Origin: a virus
Virus record (IMG/VR): IMGVR_UViG_3300027861_000089
Coordinates: 1-36,484 of that record
Length of the DNA stretch: 36,484 nt
Reading direction: 5' to 3' (one strand)
Shown one piece after another: positions 1 through 8,667 of this stretch. Position numbers and translations under genes: made by a program. Under the pieces are notes generated by a model. That model was not told the DNA's origin. It made no database searches and saw only the letters and a program-made list of their open reading frames with translations. Position 1 is the stretch's first letter. Each line of letters opens with the position of its first letter.

Positions 1-120
1 ATTGATTTACTAAAATATTCTGAAAAAGATTTATGTCAAAAAGTAAATCTAGGAACCTACTCAATAACAACAATTAAAAAGGCATTAGCTCAAGTAAATT
101 TGAAATTAAAAGCAAATTAA
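1..120 (+). CDS. C-terminal part of a phage protein with an RNA polymerase alpha-CTD-like domain
   Basis: The frame is open from base 1 and gives 39 residues before TAA. Seen: the segment DLLKYSEKDL, then NLG, then SITTIKKALAQVNLKL. This is the helix-hairpin-helix pattern of the bacterial RpoA C-terminal domain, in which a 'DLL..seeDL' helix is followed by an 'NlGkkSl.eIkeaLa..gLsL' hairpin and helix. In RpoA this fold binds UP-element DNA and activators. The frame joins exactly to the open frame that ends at 36484, so this is the 3' end of the gene starting at 36077. Its TAA (118-120) overlaps the TAA of the oncoming minus-strand gene. Confidence is good for the fold and low for the exact job. 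Confidence 0.72.
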   Translation: MDLLKYSEKDLCQKVNLGTYSITTIKKALAQVNLKLKAN

Positions 121-350
121 TTAGAAATTATTTTTTCTTTTATTATCTCTTTTAAGTCTTTAACATCTTCTTTTAAAGAAGACATTTCAGCACTTAATTT
201 TATTATTGCCTCCAGATTCTTAGTAAATTTCTCTTCTATATCATCTATTTTACTAATATATCTTTTAATAAAAAAAGAGATAATCCCTCCACAAATAAGA
301 AGAGCTGAAATCGTTCCAGATATTTCCTTTATCAAGCTTTCAATTGTCAT
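117..350 (-). CDS. Small membrane protein with coiled-coil tail, possible holin
   Basis: The protein is 77 residues from the ATG at 350, which overlaps the stop of the upstream hydrolase gene as ATGA. A longer in-frame extension to 437 lies entirely inside that gene and is not needed. Seen: one hydrophobic segment at about residues 8-27 (ISGTISALLICGGIISFFI), followed by a charged heptad-like helix rich in E/K/L to the C-terminus. Inference: the last gene of the leftward block, right after a cell-wall-hydrolase-like gene, could be a holin or spanin-like lysis accessory. The single membrane span with a cytoplasmic coil does not match one holin class clearly. Confidence 0.6.
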   Translation of the reverse strand: MTIESLIKEISGTISALLICGGIISFFIKRYISKIDDIEEKFTKNLEAIIKLSAEMSSLKEDVKDLKEIIKEKIISN

Positions 351-847
351 TTTATTCTGTCTATATATATCGAGCGGCCGGAACCCTTTTCCAACACTTC
401 TCGAACAAGAGACCCTGGTGTAATTGCTTTTGGACATATATTTAATCCGTCTTTTATTAAAACAGCATTTGCAAATTCAGCACATTGCCATTTATCATCT
501 TTTTTAGGTTTCATCCTTAATGCAGCTCTTAAACAGTCTCTCCATGAATATTTGTTTGAAATTTGTTCTTTTATAAATTCTTCTGCCTCTTCGCTAAGAA
601 ATCCATCAACATTAAACACATAACAGGGAAGTAATTTCTTGATTGCAAGAAATCTTACTCCCGTTCCCTCATATGCTTCTGCCACAGAAGTCTCTTTGTC
701 CATTATTCTGTAAACAATACCAACATGACTATATGTTTCTTTTGTCCACAATCTAATTAATTTTGAAAAAAAATAATTATTAGATACGGCTACTAAATCT
801 CCAGGACCTATAAGATTCAATTTCAATGCCTCTTCCAGTGAAGCCAT
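347..847 (-). CDS. Permuted papain-fold (NlpC/P60-superfamily, YiiX/DUF830-like) hydrolase
   Basis: The 166-residue protein carries the circularly permuted papain-like order. Seen: GDLVAVSNNYFFSKLIRLWT, then the histidine in YSHVGIVYRI (H41), an acidic AEAYEG (E58), and the putative catalytic cysteine in WQCAEFANAVL (C122). In known families His precedes Cys in exactly this way, and members hydrolyse peptide or amide bonds, often in cell walls. A strong AAGGAGGT lies 5 nt before the ATG. Next to the tail genes and a small membrane protein it may act in lysis or as a virion-associated wall hydrolase. The substrate is unknown. A separate lysozyme-like gene lies at 35.6 kb, so this is a second candidate wall enzyme. 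Confidence 0.75.
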   Translation of the reverse strand: MASLEEALKLNLIGPGDLVAVSNNYFFSKLIRLWTKETYSHVGIVYRIMDKETSVAEAYEGTGVRFLAIKKLLPCYVFNVDGFLSEEAEEFIKEQISNKYSWRDCLRAALRMKPKKDDKWQCAEFANAVLIKDGLNICPKAITPGSLVREVLEKGSGRSIYIDRIK

Positions 848-858
848 CTTTTACCTCC

Positions 859-1104
859 TTATTCATCTAAATCTAAATCTACTTTGTTTTCTTCGATTAT
901 TTCAAAAAACCTATCTGATACAATCTCTAGAACCTCAAAATCCCTCTCTTTAAAATTTAAGCTTGGATCTGGGTATTTAAAGGTGCTTCTTAATTTATCT
1001 TTTATATCTTTTAAAGCCCAATACATTTCTTCAGCTTGACAAAAACAAGCAAGTTTAAATTTATCTCCTGAGTTATCTGTATCAAGACTAAAAGTTATAT
1101 TCAT
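859..1104 (-). CDS. Hypothetical acidic protein
   Basis: The 81-residue protein is not recognised. It starts with a short beta-like stretch (MNITFSLDTD), has CFCQAEEMYWALKDIKDKL in the middle, and ends in an acidic helix and a DLDLDE tail. No membrane span or metal motif is convincing, although two cysteines are spaced CxC. It lies between RusA and the papain-fold hydrolase, in the same direction and with short gaps, so it is likely cotranscribed. A GGAG lies about 13 nt upstream of the ATG, longer than usual for this genome. Confidence 0.7.
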   Translation of the reverse strand: MNITFSLDTDNSGDKFKLACFCQAEEMYWALKDIKDKLRSTFKYPDPSLNFKERDFEVLEIVSDRFFEIIEENKVDLDLDE

Positions 1105-1122
1105 CTTTTAAATTATACTCCT

Positions 1123-1542
1123 TTATATGATTTTATCTACTTCTATGTAAATGCCATTCTTATTCGCGTATTTCTTAAAAGCTTTAACTTTGCAAATTAA
1201 TCTATCATCTTCATATACTATATTATTTAATGCATCTTTTATTGCTTTTATTAAATTATCTAAATCAGGCTTAGAACAATGACTAACTCCACCCTCTATT
1301 GCTTCGTCTTTTTTCTTTTGAGACCAGCTTTTAGGAGGCAAAAAACAAAATGTTATTGCCATTTTTAAAGGGCATTTTAAAGGAAGTCTGTTACCAATTG
1401 CATTTCTTGCATATAATTTAATAACATCCTCATATTCCTTCGTTTTAGACGGAGTATATAAAATTATCTTAGAATTTCTTATTGCGCTCCTGTGCCTTAA
1501 TTTAGGCATAGGAACTATATTGTCTATCTTTATTTTAATCAT
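1123..1542 (-). CDS. rusA: RusA-family Holliday junction resolvase
   Basis: The 139-residue length is typical of RusA. Seen: the family signature KPDLDNLIKAIKDAL at residues 91-105 (acidic D93 and D95) followed by VYEDDRLI (D112/D113), plus the N-terminal basic segment PMPKLRHRSAIRNS. RusA dimers cleave four-way DNA junctions using these aspartates and Mg2+. In phages this resolves recombination or replication intermediates before packaging. The position is unusual: it sits downstream of the tail-fibre gene (2-nt gap) rather than with the other recombination genes at 32.6-35.0 kb. Expression with the late genes would fit junction clearing during headful packaging (inference). Confidence 0.92.
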   Translation of the reverse strand: MIKIKIDNIVPMPKLRHRSAIRNSKIILYTPSKTKEYEDVIKLYARNAIGNRLPLKCPLKMAITFCFLPPKSWSQKKKDEAIEGGVSHCSKPDLDNLIKAIKDALNNIVYEDDRLICKVKAFKKYANKNGIYIEVDKII

Positions 1543-1544
1543 TA

Positions 1545-3995
1545 TTATTGATAAGCTTTAGGCCACACTATAACGTGCATTTTAAATGAATCACCCCATC
1601 CATCCTCTAGCTCAGACACGACAGAAACAGAATGCTGACTTACAGCGTCTATTGTTTCTATTGCTGCATTGCTACCGCTCGTATCACGAACTGATCCAGC
1701 TGTTCCCGTAAATGGATTATATACAACAACATCGGAAGGTGCGGGGATGTCAATTAGTGAAGTGTTATAATTAAAATTCGCAATGTGTGCCATGTCGTCA
1801 ACAGGGAATTCATGAAAAAATCCTGAATATATAGCTTGATCCATCGTTGTCGTAGTCCCTTTCGGATATCGAAAGTTATAAGTACACGCTATTCTAGTTT
1901 CTGTTTTAGTTACTTCGTCTCTATCTTCAAAACCAACAAAACTAGCTCCTCGATGCATTGCTAGTTTTTTAATAATTATATTATCGCCGCTAGTTTCTGT
2001 ACCAGCAGTTCTAATCAATAATCCAAGTCTAGTTGCTGCGGTATTGAAAGAGGCAGTACTTATATTTTCCCATTTAATTATTGAATTAGTGCCGGATATT
2101 GTAAGGGCTGACGAACTTGCAACGTAAGACCAAGTTCCTGTTGCATCTGAGTCTAATGTCGGAGTCGCACCCCAAGTTGCAATCGGATCTCTTATACACG
2201 CTGCGGCAGTTCCCGGAACCCACTGTATGATATCCATTTTTATTTGTGTGATACCAGTTGCACGACCATATAAACCGACCGATAGAGTTTTACTTGCAGT
2301 CTTTAGGTCTGCAAATGCAGTATGATATTCTTCTGCGTATAGAGGCTCATAACCTCCCAAATAACCGCTTCCTGTAAGCTGTAAAACTAATTCATTTTGA
2401 TCTGTAAATGAACTAAGTCGTTGTGCCTGAGCAGTAGTATTATGTAGTATTAAAAACGACGGTGTGACAAGAGTGCCGTCCGCATACGCTGTCAAACCAA
2501 TGCTTTGAATCCACAACGGAATTTTAGCAAAATCTCCAGAAACCAACATGTTTTTAGGAATTGCTGATACCCCGCCTCCACTAGGTGCTGTCCATACGGC
2601 AGTATTTGTAGCAGTTAGTGTTGGGACATCCCCAATTGCTCCGCCAGCAGCAGGCCATGCTACAGTATTAATAGATGGAATATTAATATTCCCCCCCAAT
2701 GAACTATTACCTGATGGATTTATTACATTAGCCGTTCCTAAAGTGACAGTTTCATTACCCGCTAATTTAGTTACTGATAGATTCAATTCAGCAGTTGCAG
2801 AATTAACAACATAAGCGTTGCTTCCGCTAACTTCAATTGCGTTTATATTTAATTTAGCATTTGAAGTTAAAGAAATAGCGGAACCGTTAGACGAAGACAA
2901 ACTTCCAAAACTCATTGCGAACGCAAGTACATTTAATCCTGAAACATCAACACAATTTCCACCGTTAACGCAAACTATAGAGTTAATATAGCCGCTCGTA
3001 TATTTAGTATTAGTACCTGTAATTTGTAAACCATTTCCGTTATTAACTTCTACTCTATCAATATTTAATTCAAATATTGATGATGCATTCTCTATTGCAT
3101 CTCCCGTTGAAGTACAAGAAATTAATTCAGCAGCAAAAAAGCCCGGGCCAATACCTCCTCCGCTTCTAGTCAAAGCGACACCAGTTCCTGAATATTTTAA
3201 ATTCTTTAATACTATAGAGGCATCTGCTTCAACTGTGATCTGACCATTAATTGTTGCATTAGGCGCGTATACATGACAATAAGAATCTACAAGAAGATCC
3301 TCAGTAAAATCACCTCCCTCAAGACAAACAATAGCAAATTCATTTCCAGCAACCGGAGTTAATAGTCTCGCTTCAGTTAGCCCTTTATTAAATGTTGCAA
3401 AAGGTTTATTGTCATCTTTACCATTATTTAAAGTATCACTACCATTGCCACTTACCCAAAAAATCTGATCTCCGTCAAAATCTGGAGCTTTGGCATTTAA
3501 TTGAGTTTGGATATTCGCTTTTACATCATAAACAACATGTTCGGTAACAACCGTGGTTGCTTTATCTTCTACAGTTGTATCATTTGATATTTCATTTACC
3601 ACAGATCCTAAACTAAGCTGAGCAGATACAACTTTTAAAGCTCCTGTGCTACTTAAAGTTCCTGGACTTTCAACTAAGCCGTTCGACGAATCGTTAGTGG
3701 TAACAATTGAATTTGCATCTGTATAAAACCCAGAAACATCACCAAGATCTGTAAAATCTTCAACATTTCCATCTGCCTCGGCATTTGTCATTCTAATCCA
3801 TCTTCCAGGACCTACTGAAGGTAAAACAACCTTATCATCATCTGGCGTTGCAGAAGAAAGCGGATCATATCTATATATGCCTTTTGCTTTTACTATAATT
3901 ATCTCTCCATCTGCATAAAGTGTAACATCTAGTGCTTTTAAAGTTGTCACATCAGCAACTGGTCTTTGTATAATTTCTTGTTGTAAAATAGCCAT
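1545..3995 (-). CDS. Tail fibre/tailspike-like receptor-binding protein
   Basis: The 816-residue protein has the composition of a phage adhesin, rich in S, T, N, G and A with few charges. Seen: an N-terminal domain with ADGEIIIVKAKGIYRYDP and VGPGRWIRM, a form common at the start of phage fibre and spike proteins. About residues 175-450 contain short repeating hydrophobic/Asn strands (from IFWVSGNGSD to the LNINAIEVSGS region) that suggest a right-handed beta-helix. A separate C-terminal beta-rich domain follows. SD AGGAGA lies 8 nt before the ATG. Likely role: host surface binding, possibly glycan-directed. No catalytic residues can be assigned. The predicted folds are inference from composition and strand periodicity. 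Confidence 0.78.
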   Translation of the reverse strand: MAILQQEIIQRPVADVTTLKALDVTLYADGEIIIVKAKGIYRYDPLSSATPDDDKVVLPSVGPGRWIRMTNAEADGNVEDFTDLGDVSGFYTDANSIVTTNDSSNGLVESPGTLSSTGALKVVSAQLSLGSVVNEISNDTTVEDKATTVVTEHVVYDVKANIQTQLNAKAPDFDGDQIFWVSGNGSDTLNNGKDDNKPFATFNKGLTEARLLTPVAGNEFAIVCLEGGDFTEDLLVDSYCHVYAPNATINGQITVEADASIVLKNLKYSGTGVALTRSGGGIGPGFFAAELISCTSTGDAIENASSIFELNIDRVEVNNGNGLQITGTNTKYTSGYINSIVCVNGGNCVDVSGLNVLAFAMSFGSLSSSNGSAISLTSNAKLNINAIEVSGSNAYVVNSATAELNLSVTKLAGNETVTLGTANVINPSGNSSLGGNINIPSINTVAWPAAGGAIGDVPTLTATNTAVWTAPSGGGVSAIPKNMLVSGDFAKIPLWIQSIGLTAYADGTLVTPSFLILHNTTAQAQRLSSFTDQNELVLQLTGSGYLGGYEPLYAEEYHTAFADLKTASKTLSVGLYGRATGITQIKMDIIQWVPGTAAACIRDPIATWGATPTLDSDATGTWSYVASSSALTISGTNSIIKWENISTASFNTAATRLGLLIRTAGTETSGDNIIIKKLAMHRGASFVGFEDRDEVTKTETRIACTYNFRYPKGTTTTMDQAIYSGFFHEFPVDDMAHIANFNYNTSLIDIPAPSDVVVYNPFTGTAGSVRDTSGSNAAIETIDAVSQHSVSVVSELEDGWGDSFKMHVIVWPKAYQ

Positions 3996-4016
3996 CTTAA
4001 TTTTCTCCTATATTTT

Positions 4017-4184
4017 CTATTCTGTAGTCCACTTCTCTCCGAATTCGTCTTCCCATATGTCATAACCTTCATCCTGAGTTGAAGTCCAATAATGATCATA
4101 TACAGGAGATGAGCCGCCTTTTTCTAAGCAATTCCTCCAGAAAATCATTGATTGAAGCATCGTTGTCATAATGTTTATTTGCAT
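4017..4184 (-). CDS. Small 55-residue protein in the tail-gene cluster
   Basis: A short gene fills an otherwise empty 188-bp gap. It begins with ATG at 4184, overlapping the TAA of the upstream gene as TAATG, and ends with TAG just before the SD of the fibre gene. Seen: MQINIMTTMLQSMIFWRNCL at the N-terminus, then an acidic, Trp/Tyr-rich C-terminal half (YDHYWTS, YDIWEDEFGEKWTTE). No family is recognised. The perfect coupling to its neighbour and full use of the gap support a real gene. The aromatic acidic tail could be an interaction segment of a small tail or chaperone protein (inference). Confidence 0.6.
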   Translation of the reverse strand: MQINIMTTMLQSMIFWRNCLEKGGSSPVYDHYWTSTQDEGYDIWEDEFGEKWTTE

Positions 4185-4504
4185 TATTGCCCTCCATGAG
4201 CGGTTGTATATGTTACTGTAGTCGTTCTAAGCTGACCTTCGATTGTAGCTTGGTATAATACTTTATTAGTAATAACAGGAACCCAATCCCCATCTAACAA
4301 TCCCCAATATGGATGAGGATCCCCATTTACATCTTCTACAATTAAATGGCCTCCTCCTCCAACATGAATCATCGACGCATATTCTGGTAACAAAACATCA
4401 CCACTTAATGCAGCATCATAGTTGACTTGCCATCCAGCTTTAGAAACAATTGAAATTTCATTGCTTGGTGCCGCTGGGTTTACTTTATTTTTTTCATATC
4501 TCAT
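4184..4504 (-). CDS. Small beta-rich virion protein (spike-base/decoration-like)
   Basis: The 106-residue protein contains LLPEYASMIHVGGGGHLIVEDVNGDPHPYWGLLDGDWVPV, a beta sandwich-like pattern, then YQATIEGQLRTTTVTYTTAHGG. Known: small phage proteins with 'LP..a..I.vGg.G.l.V....G....y.gl..G..vP' followed by a 'GTtTt' strand occur beside tail-spike genes. SD AGGAGA precedes the ATG. It lies between the two large fibre genes, so a fibre-base or connector role is likely. The precise family was assigned by eye only. Confidence 0.6.
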   Translation of the reverse strand: MRYEKNKVNPAAPSNEISIVSKAGWQVNYDAALSGDVLLPEYASMIHVGGGGHLIVEDVNGDPHPYWGLLDGDWVPVITNKVLYQATIEGQLRTTTVTYTTAHGGQ

Positions 4505-4519
4505 TTTATTTCTCCTATT

Positions 4520-6823
4520 TTAATATTTAATAAATGGAACTAAGCCAAAGTTAACTGGTCGTGATTCTGAGCCGCCATCATAAGGAATTGCGCTTGTTGC
4601 ATATTTAAACCCACCGCCATCGAAATCAGGCCCTGACGTTGTATTAGCTTTGGAATAGGTTGTTCCAGTATGATTATGTGACTCAAATTCATCCTGTTGG
4701 AATGTTCCTATATAGCCATTGAAATTCTTAGCTAATATTCTATTGTCAAAATCAGGATCTAAACCGCCATCTGTAGGGCTTACAAAAGCTCTGAAAAACG
4801 CTCCGTTTGGATCAGGAAGACTATAAAAAGAACTAGCTAAAGAAATGGTCGTAAGGTCCCTAACTTCTTCGGCTGTTTCTGTACCAGCAAGATCAGCTAC
4901 TAAAATACCAGTTCTTCCCGAAGGGGCTGGGTCTGTACCTGCGCCATTAACCTTGTACCAATAATATAATCCGCTACTGATTTTATCGGTCTCAGCAAAA
5001 AATGATTCTCCTCCACTTAAGGTTGAAGCTGCTGCAAATGTTATTTTAGTTGTATGATGTCCTTCTAACGCTTCTGTAATTAAAACAGCATTATGACGCG
5101 CCGTTGTAAAGCCGCTAGCGGTTGTTAAATCTACCTGAATACCAGTTCTTCCTCCAACTGCCGGATCGGTTCCGACCCCATCTATGGTAAGCCAGACATA
5201 ATAATCATCCGTGGTGCTACTTATGAAAAAATAATCTCCTGGAGTAATACTTGATGTATCAGTCGGGACTATTGTGGCTATTTCATGTTTGGTGCTTGAT
5301 CCATCTTGAATTTTTGTTACCGTAAATCCAGATGTTTGTGCTGAAGCATCTGTAACATCTCCAGTGGCATTATTTCTACAACGAATAGTAACGCCATCAT
5401 CTTGCGTTGGAATAAAGCCTAATCCGCCCGTCCATCCTGGGTTAAGTGTTGTTACTGTAAAGCCACTATCATTAGCAGACCAGTTTGATATAGTTCCAAT
5501 GTAAGTGTTCGTTGCAACTAAAGTATCTGTGGCAGAATCACCTAGATTAAGAGGACGATAGCCATCACTACCCTGAGCATCTGTTTTAGCTCCATAACCC
5601 CAAATATTACCAACTACATTATTTAACCTACGATATTGAACAACGCCACCAGTTTCATCAATATATGAATCTGAAAAAAGACCTTCTCCATTGCATAATA
5701 ATTTACCGTATACTGACGCTTCCTTAGAATGCCACGATATTTCCCCTACTTGATCGTGATATACTGATATTTGTCGTGGGCTTGTTACTATTAATCCTAA
5801 AGCAACATCATTGTCGACTAAATCAGGCCACTCTAATGGTTTCTTATCAATCTGACCCATCTCGTAAGTTTTATAATTAAATACTAGTAATTCATCGCCT
5901 TTATTCATTTGGAAATTAACAAGATCTACTTCGCTAATACTATTAAGAGGTAATCTAATTCCTACATACAAATAATCATCATCGTTATCTCCGAGAATCT
6001 TTCCATCTACATCTGGAATAACAGTGGTAACAGTAATAAGATCCCAGTCAGTATCTAATTGTTCAATTACTAATGTTGGTACGTCCGAACTAGGAGATCC
6101 TCCTGTTCCAAAATGCTGTATAATAGCAATTTGAATAGATGAAGACGTAGAACTTTTAGCTTGAAAGCTAAGTGTAATTTCATCATTAGAGAAAGATTCA
6201 ACACCTCTTATTTTTAATAAAATATCTTTATGTGTCTCGCTTCCTGCTCCAATAGATGTACATTGATATCTAAAATGATATTTAGGATTCTCTGGAACTT
6301 CGCTTTGACCTAAAATAAATTCTGGAAAAGTAATTGTATTTGTTGCGTTTGTATTATTTCTTTTAAATACCCAGTTATCAGCAGCCACATAAACTTCATC
6401 TGTTGTATCCAAATCATCATCATTTTCATAGGTTTCTTGATAATGAAATCTAAATTGTGGATTTAACATATAATTTGTTGGATCAAATTCTGTAACCACT
6501 ACCGGGCCGCCTTCATCTGAAGATGGATAATTATCAATAGACATTACAAGAGTGTCATCTTGTTTTCTTAATTTTAAATAATAAGGTTCATCATCTGCAT
6601 AATATAATCTTCCAACTGACCCTGCACCATTCAACTCTATTGGATTGGTATATTCTGGTGGTACCGTATTAGGATAAGTTATAACATCCGTTTCATAAAT
6701 GGCTTTATGTGTAGAATGATCTGTAGCTTTCCATGATTCTAAAGTTCCATAAATCAATCTATCACCAGTAACTGGATCAAAGAAAAAATTTATGAATAAG
6801 GGTTGTAAATTATACGCTGTCAT
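4520..6823 (-). CDS. Tail fibre with collar-type tip domain
   Basis: The 767-residue protein begins MTAYNLQPLFINFFFDPVTGDRLIYGTL and has a beta-rich N-terminal half. Two copies of a repeated domain follow at about residues 529-590 and 607-665; both contain YYxW, then (V/A)GTDPAxxGRTGI. It ends with the fibre tip pattern DEFESHNHTG (about 713-720) and SESRPVNFGLVPFIKY, matching the phage tail-collar/fibre tip motif 'd....HnHtg ... etRP.N'. The histidines in such tips can bind metal along a trimer axis. The stop and start with the neighbouring genes are tightly spaced (ATGA overlap with the ejection gene upstream). Role: host recognition. Confidence 0.8.
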   Translation of the reverse strand: MTAYNLQPLFINFFFDPVTGDRLIYGTLESWKATDHSTHKAIYETDVITYPNTVPPEYTNPIELNGAGSVGRLYYADDEPYYLKLRKQDDTLVMSIDNYPSSDEGGPVVVTEFDPTNYMLNPQFRFHYQETYENDDDLDTTDEVYVAADNWVFKRNNTNATNTITFPEFILGQSEVPENPKYHFRYQCTSIGAGSETHKDILLKIRGVESFSNDEITLSFQAKSSTSSSIQIAIIQHFGTGGSPSSDVPTLVIEQLDTDWDLITVTTVIPDVDGKILGDNDDDYLYVGIRLPLNSISEVDLVNFQMNKGDELLVFNYKTYEMGQIDKKPLEWPDLVDNDVALGLIVTSPRQISVYHDQVGEISWHSKEASVYGKLLCNGEGLFSDSYIDETGGVVQYRRLNNVVGNIWGYGAKTDAQGSDGYRPLNLGDSATDTLVATNTYIGTISNWSANDSGFTVTTLNPGWTGGLGFIPTQDDGVTIRCRNNATGDVTDASAQTSGFTVTKIQDGSSTKHEIATIVPTDTSSITPGDYFFISSTTDDYYVWLTIDGVGTDPAVGGRTGIQVDLTTASGFTTARHNAVLITEALEGHHTTKITFAAASTLSGGESFFAETDKISSGLYYWYKVNGAGTDPAPSGRTGILVADLAGTETAEEVRDLTTISLASSFYSLPDPNGAFFRAFVSPTDGGLDPDFDNRILAKNFNGYIGTFQQDEFESHNHTGTTYSKANTTSGPDFDGGGFKYATSAIPYDGGSESRPVNFGLVPFIKY

Positions 6824-8667
6824 TTATTTTCTCCTAATGTTCCTAATGCTTCTGACATCAATAACGATCTAGCTAAAGGACTTAATGTTTCTTTTCCAGC
6901 TCCTTTTGCTAATAAATTTAATCCTGCTCTTTCGGCTGTTGGCGCGGCTAATAAAGCCAATCCTGCTGGTATATGTCCCGATGCCATTCCTGCTAGACCA
7001 AAATATTTAGGAGCATTCATAGCTGCTTTTACTAGTGCTCCTTTAACTTTTGATGGCTCCTTAAATAAAGAAGGATTTTTCTTATATACCTGAGCCATTT
7101 TATCTAATGCTTGTTTATCCTTTTCATTGAATAAAGTATTTTTTTGATTTCCTCCTAACTTATTATATTGTTTTAATATTCCAGCAGGATCTCCTTCTTG
7201 ATTTCTTAAATAATGATAAGCAACAAGATTTTTAGATTCTTCGTCAGGCATCATGTGCATTAAATTATTTAAGAATTCAAATTGATCTTTTTCATTTCCA
7301 GGTTTTAGATATTCTTCGGTCATTCCAGATAGAGGACTACCTTTTGCATATCTTTTATAGAAAGGTGAAGTATTTACTTTCCCTCCTGGCGTTTGCTTGA
7401 AAGGCAAGAGTTCTTTTATATATTTTTTGTCTGCGTCTTCCCACAATTTAGATATAGATTCTTTTTTGTTTTTTAGGGATTTGATCTCTTCTCTATTTGT
7501 TTTTTTATTTTCAGATGTAAGTTTTTTTATGTTTTCATCAATGGAGTCTGTGGTTGATTTTCTGACCGAATCCCTTAAGCCTTCTTTTGCTTCTAGAACC
7601 AAGTGTCTTTTAGGATCATTTATCTGAAAACGTCCAAATTCATCATTTAGATGTTGCTTACCAAGATCAGCTTCCTCAAATGTTGCTATATTAGGTTGTA
7701 ATAATCTTTCTTCTAAATATTCTTTAACATCTGGTGGTAATGTTTCTTTGCCAAATCTTGCATATTTAGAAATTTCAGCTCCCTTATATTCATTCATCTT
7801 ATCTAAATAAGGTTTCATATTGATTTTAACGCCAAATTCCCTGCTTATATCTTTAGGCTTATTATAAGCAGCTCTAATACTGTCTTTGGGGTGTATCCAG
7901 CTACCTTTACTTAAAATATCACCTTGTTTATTACTGCCCTTCAATTCCTCAAAATGTTGTGAAGCTCTATCAAAAATATCTTGAGAGCTTGTTTCTTTTG
8001 AGCTTGAACCTCTTAATCTCTCTAACATATTATCTAGTGCCTCTTTTGCTTGAGGATATATAATCTCTGCTCTCTGTGATGCTGCTTTTCCTGCTTTAGC
8101 TAACCCTCTTCCAGCAACACCAAGACCTGCGCCTAAAGCTCCGCCTAAAATAGCACCTTTTCCTGGTGTTTCTGGTGCTTGTGCTCCTCCATAAATAGCC
8201 CCTGGAACAGCTTCGCCTACTAACTGCGCTCCCTTTCCTAATAATGGGGCTAAGACTTTTGCTGTCTTGGCTGGAGCTGCCGCCATTTCAGCAAGCCCAT
8301 AACCAACGGCTCCACCGCCTATTCTTCCTAATGTTTTTGCTAAAGGATGTTCTGCTCCTACTTGCAACGGAGCCACCTTAGGGGCTTTTATATATTGTTT
8401 TCCTAATAATCCTCTTGCTACATTTATTGGTAAAGTTCCAGCACCTAGAAGTAAATTAGCTAATTCATGTCCTCCTGCCGCTGCTCCGACTAAAGGAGCT
8501 TCCATTGGATTAATTGCCAACTTAGCTAATTGTCCTATACGAGAAGGTTTTGCTGTTGGTGCTTGCTCTTCTGTAGAAGGTTCTGCTAATAAATGTATTG
8601 GCCCCTCTTTTTTAGCTTTTCCTGAAAATTTTTTTAAATCTTCTTTTGTAATTAATCCTTCAGCCAT
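6820..8667 (-). CDS. Large ejection (internal virion) protein, P22 gp16-like by position
   Basis: The protein has 615 residues. Seen: an Ala/Gly-rich, membrane-active-looking N-terminal third (for example GAILGGALGAGLGVAGRGLA), a long charged, helical middle (DSIDENIKKLTSENKK and neighbours), and a second hydrophobic Ala/Gly-rich C-terminal segment (GLAGMASGHIPAGLALLAAP). P22-type phages carry three ejection proteins that leave the capsid ahead of DNA and form a conduit across the envelope; the largest has such hydrophobic segments. It is the third of three genes in the expected place between the gp10-like gene and the fibres, and its ATG overlaps the previous stop as TAATG. Sequence identity to gp16 itself was not established. 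Confidence 0.68.
   Translation of the reverse strand: MAEGLITKEDLKKFSGKAKKEGPIHLLAEPSTEEQAPTAKPSRIGQLAKLAINPMEAPLVGAAAGGHELANLLLGAGTLPINVARGLLGKQYIKAPKVAPLQVGAEHPLAKTLGRIGGGAVGYGLAEMAAAPAKTAKVLAPLLGKGAQLVGEAVPGAIYGGAQAPETPGKGAILGGALGAGLGVAGRGLAKAGKAASQRAEIIYPQAKEALDNMLERLRGSSSKETSSQDIFDRASQHFEELKGSNKQGDILSKGSWIHPKDSIRAAYNKPKDISREFGVKINMKPYLDKMNEYKGAEISKYARFGKETLPPDVKEYLEERLLQPNIATFEEADLGKQHLNDEFGRFQINDPKRHLVLEAKEGLRDSVRKSTTDSIDENIKKLTSENKKTNREEIKSLKNKKESISKLWEDADKKYIKELLPFKQTPGGKVNTSPFYKRYAKGSPLSGMTEEYLKPGNEKDQFEFLNNLMHMMPDEESKNLVAYHYLRNQEGDPAGILKQYNKLGGNQKNTLFNEKDKQALDKMAQVYKKNPSLFKEPSKVKGALVKAAMNAPKYFGLAGMASGHIPAGLALLAAPTAERAGLNLLAKGAGKETLSPLARSLLMSEALGTLGENK

Noticed and set aside
2548-2814. 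Open plus-strand frame of 88 codons inside the tail-fibre gene
   Set aside because: Antisense to a well-supported long gene, no SD, Pro/Val-rich shadow composition.
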